From the NCBI GenBank assembly GCA_015068455.1, contig SVKO01000008.1, positions 1 through 64,000 on the forward strand: 64,000 nt of DNA. The letters are read 5' to 3'. This stretch comes from Oscillospiraceae bacterium. Its GTDB lineage: Bacteria; Bacillota; Clostridia; Oscillospirales; Oscillospiraceae. The notes under the pieces are model-generated. The model saw nothing but the letters and a program-made list of their open reading frames with translations. It made no database searches and was not told the DNA's origin. Of the stretch, positions 1 to 9,499 are shown piece after piece (within the stretch, counting starts at the first letter, position 1; each line of letters begins with the position of its first letter). The position numbers and the translations under genes are program-made.

Positions 1-3000
1 AAGTCGCCGGCGTCGGAGAAGCCGCCCTGATCCAGGTAAGGAATGTGCTCGTAGGCTTCGTACTTGGAATCCGTGGCGCTGCCCATGGACTGGCCGTCGA
101 AGTAGGACACACCGACAGGCGCCTGCAGAGCGTCGTCCATATGGGCGGCGTTGCGCCAGATCTTGTAGCCTTCACGGATGCGCATGTGGTCCATCTGGAC
201 AGCCATGTAGTTGCCGATGGATTCGGTCCAGATCTTCTCATAGACGTGCCTGTCAATGGGGAACGGATCGGTACGGACGCCGTCGTATTCGATGACGTAC
301 ATGCCTCTCGCCTTGACCTCGGAGAAGTCGAAGTCCTTGTAGACGTATCTCTGCCAGGTCTTGGCTTCGCCAAGGGCGCCGGTAAAGACTTCGGTGTAGG
401 TGCCGTCGGACTCAAGCTTCAGCAGCTTGGCCTCGGCGGGGCCTTCGTAGTTGGGATCGAGCTCGATCACAGCCACCTTGCTCAGCTCGGGCTCATAGCC
501 GACCTGGCTGTGGGTGATGTTGGGCTCGCGGACCCAGCCCGCGTTGGTGTCGGGGCTGATGTGCCATACGATCTCGGTCTTGTCGGCCGGGATCAGAGTA
601 CGCAGGACGAACCAGCCGTTCTGGGCGCGGTTGCGGCCGTCGTACAGGGCCAGGCCGTCGTCGGAGGAGATGCGGATGCGGTAGTCGTCCGTCTCGGCGG
701 CGAAGGTCATCTTGTTGCCGGTGGCAAAGGGGACGGGCTGGGCGTCGCCGCGCTGCTCGTTCCACTCCTGGACGTACCAGGCCTGGTTGTTGGTGCGGGC
801 GCGCTCCATGTCGACCATCTCGTCGCGCGGATCCTGCGGGAAGACGCCGAACTGATCATAGGCGCCGTCGCCGTCGGTATCGGACTGATAGCTCTTGCCG
901 ATGAAGACTGCGGGCAGGAACTCCATGTTGAAGCCGGCCTTGCCCACCAGATCCTCGGGCAGAGGCTCATCGAGCTTGACGGTCAGCTTGATGCCGCCGG
1001 GCTCGGGCTCAGCGATCAGCTGATAGTTGACCGCGGGATTCTCCGCGCCGCCTTCGAAGGTTTCGGCGGGGATCGTCATCGGAACGGTGACGGTGTTGCC
1101 GTCGGCCGTGATGGTGCCCTTGGTGGGGGCGGGAGTGGCGTCCCACTGCTCCGGGGTGGGCAGCAGATGGATGTCGCCGTTGGTCGCGATGCGGCGGCCG
1201 TCCTGGATCATTTCGATGCCGGCGCAGTGCTGATCGCCGAAGGTGCGGTCAAAGTCCGTGGCATACATGATCATGTTGAAGCCGTCGTCGGAGAAGTAGT
1301 AGTTGGAGCTGCTGCCGCCGAACATACCGGAGCCGGTCTTGGTGACGAGCTCGGCGTCGAAGGAGCTCTCGAAGTCCTTGGTCGCGGCAACCTCGGGCTC
1401 GGGCTCGTTGTGGGCGATATGGCCCGCAGCGATACCGACAGGCAGCCAGGAGGACTGATAGTTGATGATGGACTCACCCTCGAACCACAGATAGCTGAAG
1501 TCGTCCATGGACTCCACGTAGTCGGAGAAGGTGATGTGGCCGGGCAGGATGGAGCCGGGGATGTAGCTCTCTTCCGCACGGTTGGAGTTGTAGGGGTGCA
1601 TGGCGGACTGTGTACCAACACCGGAGATCCAGGACTTGTTGGTCGCAGGATGACGGCCCATGAGGTAGTCGACGGAACGAAGGATGTTCTGCTCGAACTT
1701 CTTCTCAGGGAAGTGGTAGTACATGAAGGAGATGTTGCGCACGCCGGAATAGGTATTCGGGCTGGCGCCCCAGCTCGCGCCGGAGGTGAAGTTCACGCCG
1801 TAGGGCTGATTGTTCACGCTGACATTCTGATTTGCAACAGAATTGCCAACCTTCTCCCACTGCTCGTCGGTGAGCAGGTGCTTCAGCGCCAGGACGTTGA
1901 TGTGGCTGCCGACATTCAGGTTGCTGTCGGTGAGCAGGTTATTGAGCAGGCCGCGGAAATAAGCGGCGTTGTAGGTATCCTGCTTGTTATAGGCAACGTT
2001 GTTGCGCTCGAAAGCGTCGGAAGCCAGAGCGAACTGTACAACGCTGTCCCAGTTGGAAGACCAGCCGGTGTTCCACTGATCCATGCAGACATTGAACAGA
2101 TACGTCGCATACTCCCGGGTGGCGGGATAATCCACAGCCATGTAGGCAGTGCCGGCAAAGCTGTTGACCAGGCCCTGGCTCAGGCCGGCGGAGAAGCCGC
2201 CGCCGCCACCGCCGGTAAGGAAGTAGCGGTCATCGGGCACGCCGGAGTAGACCTTGCCGTCGCGCTCCACGATCTCATCCTCGGCGAGGGTGGAATCGTA
2301 GATGTAGCCGTCGGTGTCGGAGGACGGGTCGCCCAGATGGGTGTACTGGCGGAGATAACGGGTCTCCATGGTGCCGCCGGTGCCGCCCAGGCACTCATAC
2401 TCGGCCAGGAACTGCTTGGTGCCGTGGATACAATGCTGGACAACGTCGGGCACGCCGTCGGGACGGTGCATCTCGACGAGACCGCCGGTTTCGTCGTCCC
2501 AGGTGACAGTCAGGTCGTCATAGTTGTCTGCTCTGCCGCAGATCTCACCAGCGTCGACCAGATAGCCGAGAACCTGATTGTTGCGGCTCATCTGCAGGTC
2601 GAAGTCGCCGGCGTCGAACCAGCCGCCCTTGTTCAGGCCTTCGACATGGTCTTCGCCTTTGTAGCCCTTGGCGCGGATGGCGCTGGGCATAGACTGCATG
2701 CTCATGCCGTCGAACCAGGAGCTGCTGCGGTCGCCGATGACGCCGTCGTCCATATGGGAGGCGCCGTGCCAGATCTTATAGCCCTCGCGGACGGCGATGT
2801 GGTCCATCTGGACCGTCAGGAAGCCGGAGAGGGTGGTATGCCAGACTCTGTCGTACGCTTCCTTGGAGATGGGGAAGATATCGCCTACATAATCGCCGTA
2901 ATGGATCCGGTACAGGCCGGCCTCAGTGACCTCGGAGAAGTCGAACCGGGCATACTTGAAGCGCATCCAGTCGGTGGTGGAGCCGAGGGTCTTCTTGCAG

Positions 3001-4055
3001 ACCTCTTCCTCGGAGCCGTCGGCGTTCACGCGGAACAGGGACATTTCCTTGGGATAGTCGTTGTCCCACTTGTCGAGCTCGACCACGGCGAATTTCTCCT
3101 GCGCGGGAGAATAACCCACCTGGCTGAAACCGACGTTGGGCTCGCGGACCCAGTCACTCCGGACGTTGGGCTCGATGATCCACTCGACGGCGGTCTCGCC
3201 GGACTTTGTGGCGGAGATGACGGTGCTCATGACGTACCAGCCGTTCTGGGCTCTGTTGCGGCCGTCGAGCAGCTCGATCTTGTCGTCGGTGTTGGCAGCA
3301 ATGGTGAAGGCTGCGCCGTCAGTGCCGTCCTCGGGAGCAAAGGAATAGCCAAAGGCGGTAGCGAAGGGCGCGGGCTGATCGTCGCCGCGCTGCTCGTTCC
3401 AGTCCTTGACGTACCACTCCTGGCTGGGCAGATCGACGCGCTCGGTGTCAACCATGGCATCCTGGGGATGCAGGGGGAATACGCCGAAGCTGTCGTACAC
3501 GCCGTCGCCGTTCAGGTCCGCCTGGAAGCTCTTATTCTTATAAGAGGAAGGCAGCAGCTCCAGATTGAAGCGAGCCTTGCCCTTGAGTGCCTCAGGCATA
3601 TCAGAGGTAAGGATCATCTGCAGCTTCAGGCCCTTAGAAGTGGGGGAAGCGACAAGATTATACGTCAGCGTACCGTTGCCTCTGTAGGTCATCGGCACAG
3701 TGATGGTATTCGTGTTTCTGTCGCGGGTGATGGAGCCTCTGCTGGGCGCGGGGGTCGCGTCCCACTGCTCCGGGGTGGGCAGCAGATGCAGGTCGCCGTT
3801 GGTGGCGATACGCATGCCGTTGAGCGAAAGCTCAATGCCGCCCATGTGCTGGTCACCGAACGTGCCGGAGAACGTATTGTCATACATAAATACGTTGAAG
3901 GCGTTGGAACCAACGGTGCTCAGGTAGTTGTTGCTGGTGATCTCCATGAAATTGCCGGCCTCGGCATCCGCAGCGGATGCGCTCAGTGCGGGCAGCATAC
4001 CGAAGATCAGGCAGGCAGCCAATACCAGAGACAAAAATTTCTTGCTTTTCTTCAT
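1..4055 (-). CDS. Tandem glycoside hydrolase family 9 protein (partial, C-terminus beyond window)
   Basis: Probable secreted beta-glucanase or cellulase, 1351 codons visible, still open at base 1. The start at 4055 follows an AAGGAGG ribosome site. A Sec signal peptide (MKKSKK, hydrophobic core, cut near ALSASA-ADA) covers residues 1-28. Unit 1 has a beta-rich module (about 35-290), an Ig-like domain typical of CelD-type GH9 enzymes (about 302-395) and a GH9 catalytic domain (about 395-880). Catalytic residues are visible: DAGD at 481-484, and a C-terminal D-x4-W-x3-E with the acid at about Glu861. After an NEPEPE linker the same order repeats from about residue 895 with high similarity (both units carry LLPTPEQWDATPAP). 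The second DAGD is at 1348-1351, exactly where the window ends. Unit length is about 867 residues. GH9 assignment is firm from the motifs; substrate is inferred from the family. Upstream is a 280-nt leader and a promoter. Confidence 0.88.
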   Translation of the reverse strand, partial: MKKSKKFLSLVLAACLIFGMLPALSASAADAEAGNFMEITSNNYLSTVGSNAFNVFMYDNTFSGTFGDQHMGGIELSLNGMRIATNGDLHLLPTPEQWDATPAPSRGSITRDRNTNTITVPMTYRGNGTLTYNLVASPTSKGLKLQMILTSDMPEALKGKARFNLELLPSSYKNKSFQADLNGDGVYDSFGVFPLHPQDAMVDTERVDLPSQEWYVKDWNEQRGDDQPAPFATAFGYSFAPEDGTDGAAFTIAANTDDKIELLDGRNRAQNGWYVMSTVISATKSGETAVEWIIEPNVRSDWVREPNVGFSQVGYSPAQEKFAVVELDKWDNDYPKEMSLFRVNADGSEEEVCKKTLGSTTDWMRFKYARFDFSEVTEAGLYRIHYGDYVGDIFPISKEAYDRVWHTTLSGFLTVQMDHIAVREGYKIWHGASHMDDGVIGDRSSSWFDGMSMQSMPSAIRAKGYKGEDHVEGLNKGGWFDAGDFDLQMSRNNQVLGYLVDAGEICGRADNYDDLTVTWDDETGGLVEMHRPDGVPDVVQHCIHGTKQFLAEYECLGGTGGTMETRYLRQYTHLGDPSSDTDGYIYDSTLAEDEIVERDGKVYSGVPDDRYFLTGGGGGGFSAGLSQGLVNSFAGTAYMAVDYPATREYATYLFNVCMDQWNTGWSSNWDSVVQFALASDAFERNNVAYNKQDTYNAAYFRGLLNNLLTDSNLNVGSHINVLALKHLLTDEQWEKVGNSVANQNVSVNNQPYGVNFTSGASWGASPNTYSGVRNISFMYYHFPEKKFEQNILRSVDYLMGRHPATNKSWISGVGTQSAMHPYNSNRAEESYIPGSILPGHITFSDYVESMDDFSYLWFEGESIINYQSSWLPVGIAAGHIAHNEPEPEVAATKDFESSFDAELVTKTGSGMFGGSSSNYYFSDDGFNMIMYATDFDRTFGDQHCAGIEMIQDGRRIATNGDIHLLPTPEQWDATPAPTKGTITADGNTVTVPMTIPAETFEGGAENPAVNYQLIAEPEPGGIKLTVKLDEPLPEDLVGKAGFNMEFLPAVFIGKSYQSDTDGDGAYDQFGVFPQDPRDEMVDMERARTNNQAWYVQEWNEQRGDAQPVPFATGNKMTFAAETDDYRIRISSDDGLALYDGRNRAQNGWFVLRTLIPADKTEIVWHISPDTNAGWVREPNITHSQVGYEPELSKVAVIELDPNYEGPAEAKLLKLESDGTYTEVFTGALGEAKTWQRYVYKDFDFSEVKARGMYVIEYDGVRTDPFPIDRHVYEKIWTESIGNYMAVQMDHMRIREGYKIWRNAAHMDDALQAPVGVSYFDGQSMGSATDSKYEAYEHIPYLDQGGFSDAGD

Positions 4056-4340
4056 GTTTGCCTCCTTAAAAAATGTGTGTCCTTCCGATTTTTCGATGCT
4101 GCATTTGCAGCAGCACGAAACTCACCTCCCTCCAGAAAGACCAGTTCCCACAGCAGAGGAATTGATTTGCAGCCTCCACGTGGGATGTGCAAAAGTGATT
4201 TACAATCTCGTTGCGCCTGTGCAGGGCCTTCGAGGTTATAAACAATTTTTCCTTGGCATGTGCGGTATGGACATGCCGGGGGAACGCTCGGGCACCCTTA
4301 AAAAAGCATAAAGATACCCTATTGTCATCTTTCTTGTGAT
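4056..4340 (-). promoter_or_regulatory. Long structured 5' leader of the GH9 gene
   Basis: About 280 nt separate the predicted transcription start (near 4334) from the GH9 start codon. No convincing coding sequence is present. Several stem-loops can be drawn, including one with arms GGCATGT/ACATGCC (about 4254-4276) and one with arms GCTGC/GCAGC near 4098-4114. I could not match it to a riboswitch class by eye. The rest of the gap up to hrcA is AT-rich and holds the two divergent promoters listed separately. Confidence 0.35.
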
Positions 4341-4369
4341 ATTGTAATTCAAGTGAAATTTGATTGCAA
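4341..4369 (-). promoter_or_regulatory. Putative sigma-A promoter for the GH9 gene
   Basis: On the minus strand, -35 TTGCAA (4364-4369) and -10 TACAAT (4341-4346) are separated by 17 bp. This would start transcription near 4334. Confidence 0.5.
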
Positions 4370-4607
4370 CCAAACAAAACTTTCCAACATGAAAATCTAT
4401 ATTTTGCTACAAAGCACCTGTTCAATTTTGTGTAATTCACCAATTGACAACCGCAAGATCATGTCTCCGATTTCCACGGATTCCCTCTTTCCGGCTGCTC
4501 AATCTACATTTAAAAACAAAAACACAGGTTTTGTATTCTTTCTGCCGTTGAAACGGCAAATCGTATGCGATCCGGCAAAGCTTCACAAAATATTCATATA
4601 AAATCTA

Positions 4608-4636
4608 TTGACAACGGCAGATGTTGGTAGTATAGT
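4608..4636 (+). promoter_or_regulatory. Sigma-A promoter of the hrcA-grpE-dnaK-dnaJ operon
   Basis: -35 TTGACA (4608-4613) and -10 TATAGT (4631-4636) with a 17-bp spacer, directly followed by the CIRCE operator. Confidence 0.9.
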
Positions 4637-4640
4637 ATGT

Positions 4641-4667
4641 TTAGCACTCGGGTGTATTGAGTGCTAA
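4641..4667 (+). promoter_or_regulatory. CIRCE operator (HrcA binding site)
   Basis: Perfect inverted repeat TTAGCACTC (4641-4649), 9-bp spacer, GAGTGCTAA (4659-4667). This is the canonical Firmicutes CIRCE sequence. It covers the transcription start region, so HrcA bound here should block the operon until heat or misfolded protein inactivates HrcA. It is the only CIRCE copy seen in the window. Confidence 0.97.
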
Positions 4668-4686
4668 ATCATTTCGGGAGGCTGCC

Positions 4687-5754
4687 ATGGAACTGTCAGA
4701 CCGAAAAAAGAAAATCCTGCGCGCCATCGTGGACAGCTATATCCGCACGGCCGAGCCCGTCGGCTCCAAAGCCATCGCCGCCATGCCGGATATGAACTTC
4801 TCATCGGCCACCGTGCGCAATGAGATGGCGGAGCTCACCAGCCTGGGTCTTTTGGAGCAGCCCCACACTTCCGCGGGGCGCGTCCCCTCCCCTGCCGGCT
4901 ACCGTCTGTATATCGACGAGCTGATGCAGGACTACCGGCTCTCCGTTGACGAGACCCAAAGCCTCAACCAGACCATGCAGGTCCGGCTCCAGGAATTCGA
5001 TACTGCCCTGGCCCAGGTGGGCAAGCTGATCTCCAAGCTCACCAACCTGCCGGCCTATGCCCTGACCGCCCGCACCGGCGCTGTCACGGTCAAGCACTTC
5101 GAGATCCTCATGGCCGAGGCCCACAGCTTTATCCTGGTGCTTATGCTCTCCGGCGACGTCATCAAGAACAAGCACATCAAGCTGCCGCTGGACGTGGACG
5201 AACAGGACCTGAAACTGCTCAGCGCTGTGCTGAACGCCAGCCTGACGGAGCTTCCCCCGGAGGAGATCACGCCGGATCTGCTTGCCCGTATCACCCGCAG
5301 CGCCGGCTCTGCCGCTTCCCTGGTGCCCATCATTTTGGATTACACCGTGGAAGTGCTCCGCGAACAGCGCGAGCGCGGATTCTACATGACCGGCCAGACC
5401 CGGCTGCTGAGTCAGCCGGAATACCGGGACGTGGACAAGGCCGAGGCCCTGCTCGACGGGCTGGACGAGAAAATGCTCTCCAACCTGCCCGCCACCCTGG
5501 AGCAGAACACCCCGGTTCAGATCATGGTCGGCCCGGAGAACGTGGCCCAGGGCCTAAAGGATACCTCCGTCGTCATGACACGGTTCGATATCGGCGACGG
5601 GATGCAGGGTCTGATCGGCGTGGTCGGCCCCACCAGAATGGACTACGCGCAAATCACCGCGCGTCTGAGCTATTTTGCCGAAGGACTCGGCCGCATGTTC
5701 GGAAAAAACGAGCTGCCGCCCGCTTCGGAAGAACATCAACAGGAGGAAAAATAA
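4687..5754 (+). CDS. hrcA: Heat-inducible transcription repressor HrcA
   Basis: Repressor of class I heat-shock genes that binds CIRCE. The product has 355 residues when started at ATG 4687, which has GGGAGG (4676-4681) five bases upstream. A TTG further upstream at 4657 is in frame but lies inside CIRCE and is rejected. The N-terminal winged helix is clear (SDRKKKILRAIVDSYI, then the recognition region SSATVRNEMAELTSLGLLEQPHTSAGRVP). The remainder is the GAF-like dimerisation region. It is the first gene of the operon and so controls itself. grpE follows after 3 bp. Confidence 0.97.
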   Translation: MELSDRKKKILRAIVDSYIRTAEPVGSKAIAAMPDMNFSSATVRNEMAELTSLGLLEQPHTSAGRVPSPAGYRLYIDELMQDYRLSVDETQSLNQTMQVRLQEFDTALAQVGKLISKLTNLPAYALTARTGAVTVKHFEILMAEAHSFILVLMLSGDVIKNKHIKLPLDVDEQDLKLLSAVLNASLTELPPEEITPDLLARITRSAGSAASLVPIILDYTVEVLREQRERGFYMTGQTRLLSQPEYRDVDKAEALLDGLDEKMLSNLPATLEQNTPVQIMVGPENVAQGLKDTSVVMTRFDIGDGMQGLIGVVGPTRMDYAQITARLSYFAEGLGRMFGKNELPPASEEHQQEEK

Positions 5755-5757
5755 GCC

Positions 5758-6312
5758 GTGGCTAAGAAACATGAGAACGAAAGCCCCGAGCCCGAGGTCA
5801 TTGAGACCGAGGCCGCCCAGGAGACGGAACCCGTCGCAGATACCGAACCCGCCGCAGAGGCCGAGACCGGCCCTTCCGAGCTGGAACAGGCAAAGGCGGA
5901 TCTGCAAAAAGAACACGATCAATACCTGCGGCTCGCCGCGGAATATGACAATTTCCGCAAGCGCAGCCAGAAGGAAAAGGATAACATCTACCGCGACGCC
6001 CAGGCAGACACCATCGGAAAGTTCCTTTCCGTATTTGATAATCTGGAGCGTGCCGCGGAACAGCACACCGAGGATGAGGCCTACAAGAAGGGCGTGGAAA
6101 TGACCCTGAACGGCCTCAGAGACGTCATGAAAAACCTCGGCGTGGAAGAATTCGGCGAATCCGGAGAGCCCTTCGATCCCAACCGCCACAATGCCGTCAT
6201 GCATATCGAGCGTGACGATCTGGGAGAAAGCGTCATCGCGCAGGTCTTCCAGAAGGGCTTCGCGGTGGGCGATCGGGTCATCCGTTTTGCAATGGTCCAA
6301 GTGGCCAACTGA
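5758..6312 (+). CDS. grpE: Nucleotide exchange factor GrpE
   Basis: Co-chaperone that releases ADP from DnaK. It has 184 residues and a GTG start at 5758 placed behind AGGAGG (5741-5746), three bases after the hrcA stop. The N-terminus (about residues 4-40) is an acidic, low-complexity tail rich in Glu and Pro. A long coiled-coil helix follows (EQAKADLQKEHDQYLRLAAEYDNFRKRSQKEK). The C-terminal beta domain includes NPNRHNAV-type sequence and the closing VGDRVIRFAMVQVA. Normal length and order for the family. Confidence 0.96.
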   Translation: MAKKHENESPEPEVIETEAAQETEPVADTEPAAEAETGPSELEQAKADLQKEHDQYLRLAAEYDNFRKRSQKEKDNIYRDAQADTIGKFLSVFDNLERAAEQHTEDEAYKKGVEMTLNGLRDVMKNLGVEEFGESGEPFDPNRHNAVMHIERDDLGESVIAQVFQKGFAVGDRVIRFAMVQVAN

Positions 6313-6351
6313 ACATATAAATAATTTGACTGACTATAGGAGGTAATTATC

Positions 6352-8178
6352 ATGAGTAAGATTATCGGCATTGATCTCGGTACCACCAATTCCTGCGTCG
6401 CCGTTATGGAAGGCGGCGAACCCATCGTTATCACCAATGCAGAAGGCAACCGCACCACTCCCAGCGTCGTGGCCTTCTCCAAGACCGGCGAACGCATGGT
6501 CGGCCAGGTCGCAAAGCGCCAGGCCGTCACCAACCACGACCGCACCGTCAGCTCCATCAAGCGTGAGATGGGCTCCGACTACAAGGTCACCATCGACGAC
6601 AAGCGCTATACGCCCCAGGAAATCTCCGCGATGATCCTTCAGAAGCTGAAGGCAGACGCCGAAGCTTATCTGGGCGGCCCCGTCACTGAGGCAGTCATCA
6701 CCGTCCCCGCCTATTTCACCGACTCCCAGCGCCAGGCCACCAAGGACGCCGGCAAGATCGCCGGCCTGGACGTCAAGCGCATCATCAATGAGCCCACCGC
6801 GGCTGCCCTGGCCTATGGCCTCGACAAGGAAACCGAGCAGAAGATCATGGTCTACGACCTCGGCGGCGGCACCTTCGATGTGTCCATCCTCGAGATCGGC
6901 GACGGCGTCATCGAAGTCCTGGCCACCGCCGGCAACAACCGCCTGGGCGGCGACGATTTCGACGAGTGCGTCATGAAGTACCTGGTGGAGGAATTCCGCA
7001 AGGCCGAAGGCATCGACCTCTCGGCTGACAAGGTCGCCATGCAGCGCCTCAAGGAAGCCGCTGAGAAAGCCAAGATCGAGCTGTCCGGCGTCACCACCTC
7101 CAACATCAACCTTCCCTATATCACCGCCGACGCCACCGGCCCCAAGCATCTGGACGTCACCCTCACCCGCGCCAAGTTCAACGAGCTGACCGCGCATCTG
7201 GTGGAGGCCACCATGGGCCCCGTCCGTCAGGCCATGTCTGACGCCGGCCTGAAGGCGGACGATCTTTCCAAGGTTCTGCTGGTGGGCGGCTCCAGCCGTA
7301 TCCCCGCCGTGCAGGAGGCCGTGAAGAGCATCACCGGCAAGGACGGCTTCAAGGGCATCAACCCCGACGAGTGCGTGGCCGTGGGCGCCGCCATCCAGGC
7401 GGGCGTGCTCGGCGGCGACGTCAAGGGTCTGCTTCTGCTGGACGTCACTCCCCTGAGCCTCGGCATTGAGACCATGGGCGGCGTGTTTACCCGTCTGATC
7501 GACCGCAACACCACCATTCCCACCAAGAAGAGCCAGATCTTCTCCACCGCCGCCGACGGCCAGACCTCCGTGGAAGTCCATGTCCTGCAGGGCGAGCGCG
7601 AGATGGCCGCTTACAATAAGACCCTGGGCAAGTTCCAGCTCACCGGCATTGCCCCCGCCCCCCGCGGCGTACCGCAGATCGAGGTCTCCTTCGACATCGA
7701 CGCCAACGGCATCGTGAACGTCACCGCCAAGGATCTGGGCACCGGCAAGGAGCAGAACATCACCATCACCGCCTCCTCCAACCTGTCCAAGGAAGACATC
7801 GACAAGGCCGTCAAGGAAGCCGAGCAATATGCCGCCGAGGATAAGGCCCGCAGAGAAGAGGTCGACGCCCACAACGGCGCCGAGCAGGTCATCTATCAGA
7901 CCGAGAAGACCCTGAACGAGCTGGGCGACAAGGTCAGCGAATCCGACAAGGCTCCGATCCTGGCCGCCATTGAAAAGCTCAAGGAAGCCAATAAGGGCAC
8001 CAACGTCGAGGCCATCAAGGCTGCCACCGACGAAGTCCAGAAGGCCTTCTACAGCGTGTCCGAGAAGCTGTATCAGCAGCAGCCCCAGGGTGCGCCGAAC
8101 CCCGGCGAAGGATTCAACCCCGGCGCCGGAAACGACGACGGCGTGGTTGACGCCGACTTCGAGGAAGTCAACGACTGA
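6352..8178 (+). CDS. dnaK: Molecular chaperone DnaK (Hsp70)
   Basis: ATP-dependent chaperone, 608 residues, behind a strong AGGAGG site. The ATPase domain (about 1-355) begins [18 protein letters not shown] and has the phosphate-2 motif [16 protein letters not shown] and the adenosine motif [12 protein letters not shown]. The linker [15 protein letters not shown] precedes the substrate-binding beta domain and helical lid. The C-terminus ends acidic ([13 protein letters not shown]), matching the EEVD-like tail of bacterial DnaK. The deletion in the nucleotide-binding domain usual in Gram-positive DnaK is consistent with this length. Works with GrpE and DnaJ encoded on either side. Confidence 0.98.
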   Translation: MSKIIGIDLGTTNSCVAVMEGGEPIVITNAEGNRTTPSVVAFSKTGERMVGQVAKRQAVTNHDRTVSSIKREMGSDYKVTIDDKRYTPQEISAMILQKLKADAEAYLGGPVTEAVITVPAYFTDSQRQATKDAGKIAGLDVKRIINEPTAAALAYGLDKETEQKIMVYDLGGGTFDVSILEIGDGVIEVLATAGNNRLGGDDFDECVMKYLVEEFRKAEGIDLSADKVAMQRLKEAAEKAKIELSGVTTSNINLPYITADATGPKHLDVTLTRAKFNELTAHLVEATMGPVRQAMSDAGLKADDLSKVLLVGGSSRIPAVQEAVKSITGKDGFKGINPDECVAVGAAIQAGVLGGDVKGLLLLDVTPLSLGIETMGGVFTRLIDRNTTIPTKKSQIFSTAADGQTSVEVHVLQGEREMAAYNKTLGKFQLTGIAPAPRGVPQIEVSFDIDANGIVNVTAKDLGTGKEQNITITASSNLSKEDIDKAVKEAEQYAAEDKARREEVDAHNGAEQVIYQTEKTLNELGDKVSESDKAPILAAIEKLKEANKGTNVEAIKAATDEVQKAFYSVSEKLYQQQPQGAPNPGEGFNPGAGNDDGVVDADFEEVND

Positions 8179-8211
8179 GCCCGGCATTTCCCGGAATAAT
8201 CGTGGGATACA

Positions 8212-8233
8212 GGCGGCAGCTTCGGCTGCCGCC
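8212..8233 (+). other. Stem-loop between dnaK and dnaJ
   Basis: Perfect 9-bp stem GGCGGCAGC/GCTGCCGCC closed by a TTCG tetraloop. No T-tract follows, so it is not an intrinsic terminator. It may stabilise or delimit processed dnaK mRNA, which is inference. Confidence 0.6.
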
Positions 8234-8255
8234 GTCACCATGAGAGGTGAACCAT

Positions 8256-9404
8256 ATGGCAAATGAAAACAAACGAGATTATTATGAGGTCCTGGGCGTC
8301 GAAAAGAACGCAGCGGAGGCCGAGATCAAAAAGGCCTACCGCAAGCTGGCCGCAAAATATCACCCCGACGTGAACAGCGATCCCGGCGCGGAGGAAAAAT
8401 TCAAGGAGATCAATGAGGCCTATGAGGTCCTCTCCGACGCCGACAAGAAAGCGCGTTACGATCAGTTCGGCTTTGCCGGCGTGGATCCCAACTTCGCCGC
8501 GGGGGCAGGAAATCCCTTCGGCGGCGGATTCGGCGGCTTCAGCGGCTTCGGCGATCTTGGCGATATCTTCGGCGATTTCTTCGGAGGCACCGCAAGAACC
8601 CGCAGCGCCAGTGCGCCCCGCAAGGGTGAAAACGTGGTGGTTCAGGTGGATCTCAGCTTCGAAGAGGCCGCCTTCGGCGCGAAAAAAGAAGTCAGCGTCG
8701 GCCGGATCGAAACCTGCGACCGCTGCGGCGGCTCCGGCGCGGCAGCCGGGACCCAGGCAGAGACCTGCGACCGCTGCGGCGGCTCCGGTCAGGTACAGGT
8801 GACGCAGAACTTCATGGGTATGACCATGCAATCCTCCGCCGCCTGCCCCAAGTGCGGCGGCAAAGGCCGGATCATCCGCACCCCCTGCACCCGCTGCAAG
8901 GGCAAGGGCCGCATCCGCCGCAACCAGAAGATCTCCGTGGAAATCCCCGCCGGCATCGACGACGGCCAGACTGTGCGCGTCCGCGATCAGGGCAGCGCCG
9001 GTCCCAACGGCGGCCCCAACGGTGATCTGCTGGTCGCCGTGCGCATCCGCCCCCATCCCCTGTTCAAGCGCGACGGAGCCAACGTGCTGTGTGAGATGCC
9101 CATCTCCTTCACCCAGGCTGCCTGCGGCGCGGAGATCGAGGTGCCGACCCTGGACGGCAAGGTGCGCTACTCCATCCCGGAGGGCACCCAAACAGGCGCC
9201 ACCTTCCGACTGCGCGGCAAGGGTATCCCCTATGTGGGCTACAAGAACCGCGGCGATCAGTACGTCACCGTGGTGGTGGAGACGCCGACGCATCTGACCA
9301 AGGAGCAGAAGGATCTGCTCCGGCAGTTTGAAGAGGTCACCGCGGAGTCCGCCACCCCGAGGCGCAAATCCTTTTTCGAAAAGCTGAAGGACAATTTTAA
9401 ATAA
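8256..9404 (+). CDS. dnaJ: Chaperone protein DnaJ (Hsp40)
   Basis: Type I J-protein, 382 residues from ATG 8256. Ribosome site AGAGGTGA (8243-8250) favours this start over the in-frame GTG at 8247. The J domain occupies about 5-70 with the HPD motif in [10 protein letters not shown] Gly/Phe-rich stretch follows (about 75-115). The zinc-finger region contains four C-x2-C-x-G-x-G units (two [24 protein letters not shown]). The C-terminal substrate-binding domains follow. It delivers substrates to DnaK. Last gene of the heat-shock operon; an intrinsic terminator follows immediately. Confidence 0.97.
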   Translation: MANENKRDYYEVLGVEKNAAEAEIKKAYRKLAAKYHPDVNSDPGAEEKFKEINEAYEVLSDADKKARYDQFGFAGVDPNFAAGAGNPFGGGFGGFSGFGDLGDIFGDFFGGTARTRSASAPRKGENVVVQVDLSFEEAAFGAKKEVSVGRIETCDRCGGSGAAAGTQAETCDRCGGSGQVQVTQNFMGMTMQSSAACPKCGGKGRIIRTPCTRCKGKGRIRRNQKISVEIPAGIDDGQTVRVRDQGSAGPNGGPNGDLLVAVRIRPHPLFKRDGANVLCEMPISFTQAACGAEIEVPTLDGKVRYSIPEGTQTGATFRLRGKGIPYVGYKNRGDQYVTVVVETPTHLTKEQKDLLRQFEEVTAESATPRRKSFFEKLKDNFK

Positions 9405-9405
9405 T

Positions 9406-9437
9406 AAAAAAGGATCAGGAAAACCTGATCCTTTTTT
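9406..9437. terminator. Bidirectional terminator between dnaJ and rplQ
   Basis: Stem GGATCAGG/CCTGATCC with AAAA loop, flanked by six A on the left and six T on the right. It can end dnaJ transcripts on the plus strand and the ribosomal operon on the minus strand. Confidence 0.9.
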
Positions 9438-9447
9438 ATACGTCAAG

Positions 9448-9487
9448 CGGCGCTGCCTGTCGGTCGAATGACCGATGGGCAGCGCCG
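9448..9487. other. Large hairpin after rplQ
   Basis: Outer stem CGGCGCTGCC/GGCAGCGCCG, a two-base internal mismatch, inner stem TCGGTC/GACCGA and a GAAT loop. It lies in the 3' end of the ribosomal transcript just before the T-rich terminator. No T-run follows it directly, so it may serve RNA 3'-end protection (inference). Confidence 0.65.
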
Positions 9488-9499
9488 TTTCTGCATCAA

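Noticed and set aside
45-4241. Plus-strand frame of 1398 codons
   Set aside because: It is codon-aligned antisense of the GH9 gene. The sequence is low-complexity Val/Gly/Asp/Ala-rich, with no family motif and no ribosome site.
4066-4443. 125-codon minus-strand frame in the GH9 leader
   Set aside because: It spans the predicted promoter and leader, lacks a ribosome site at its start, and has Cys/His/Phe-rich composition unlike coding sequence here.
6334-8262. Long minus-strand frame of 642 codons opposite dnaK
   Set aside because: Antisense shadow of a GC-rich, strongly biased gene. The open frame arises because TTA, CTA and TCA codons are rare in dnaK.
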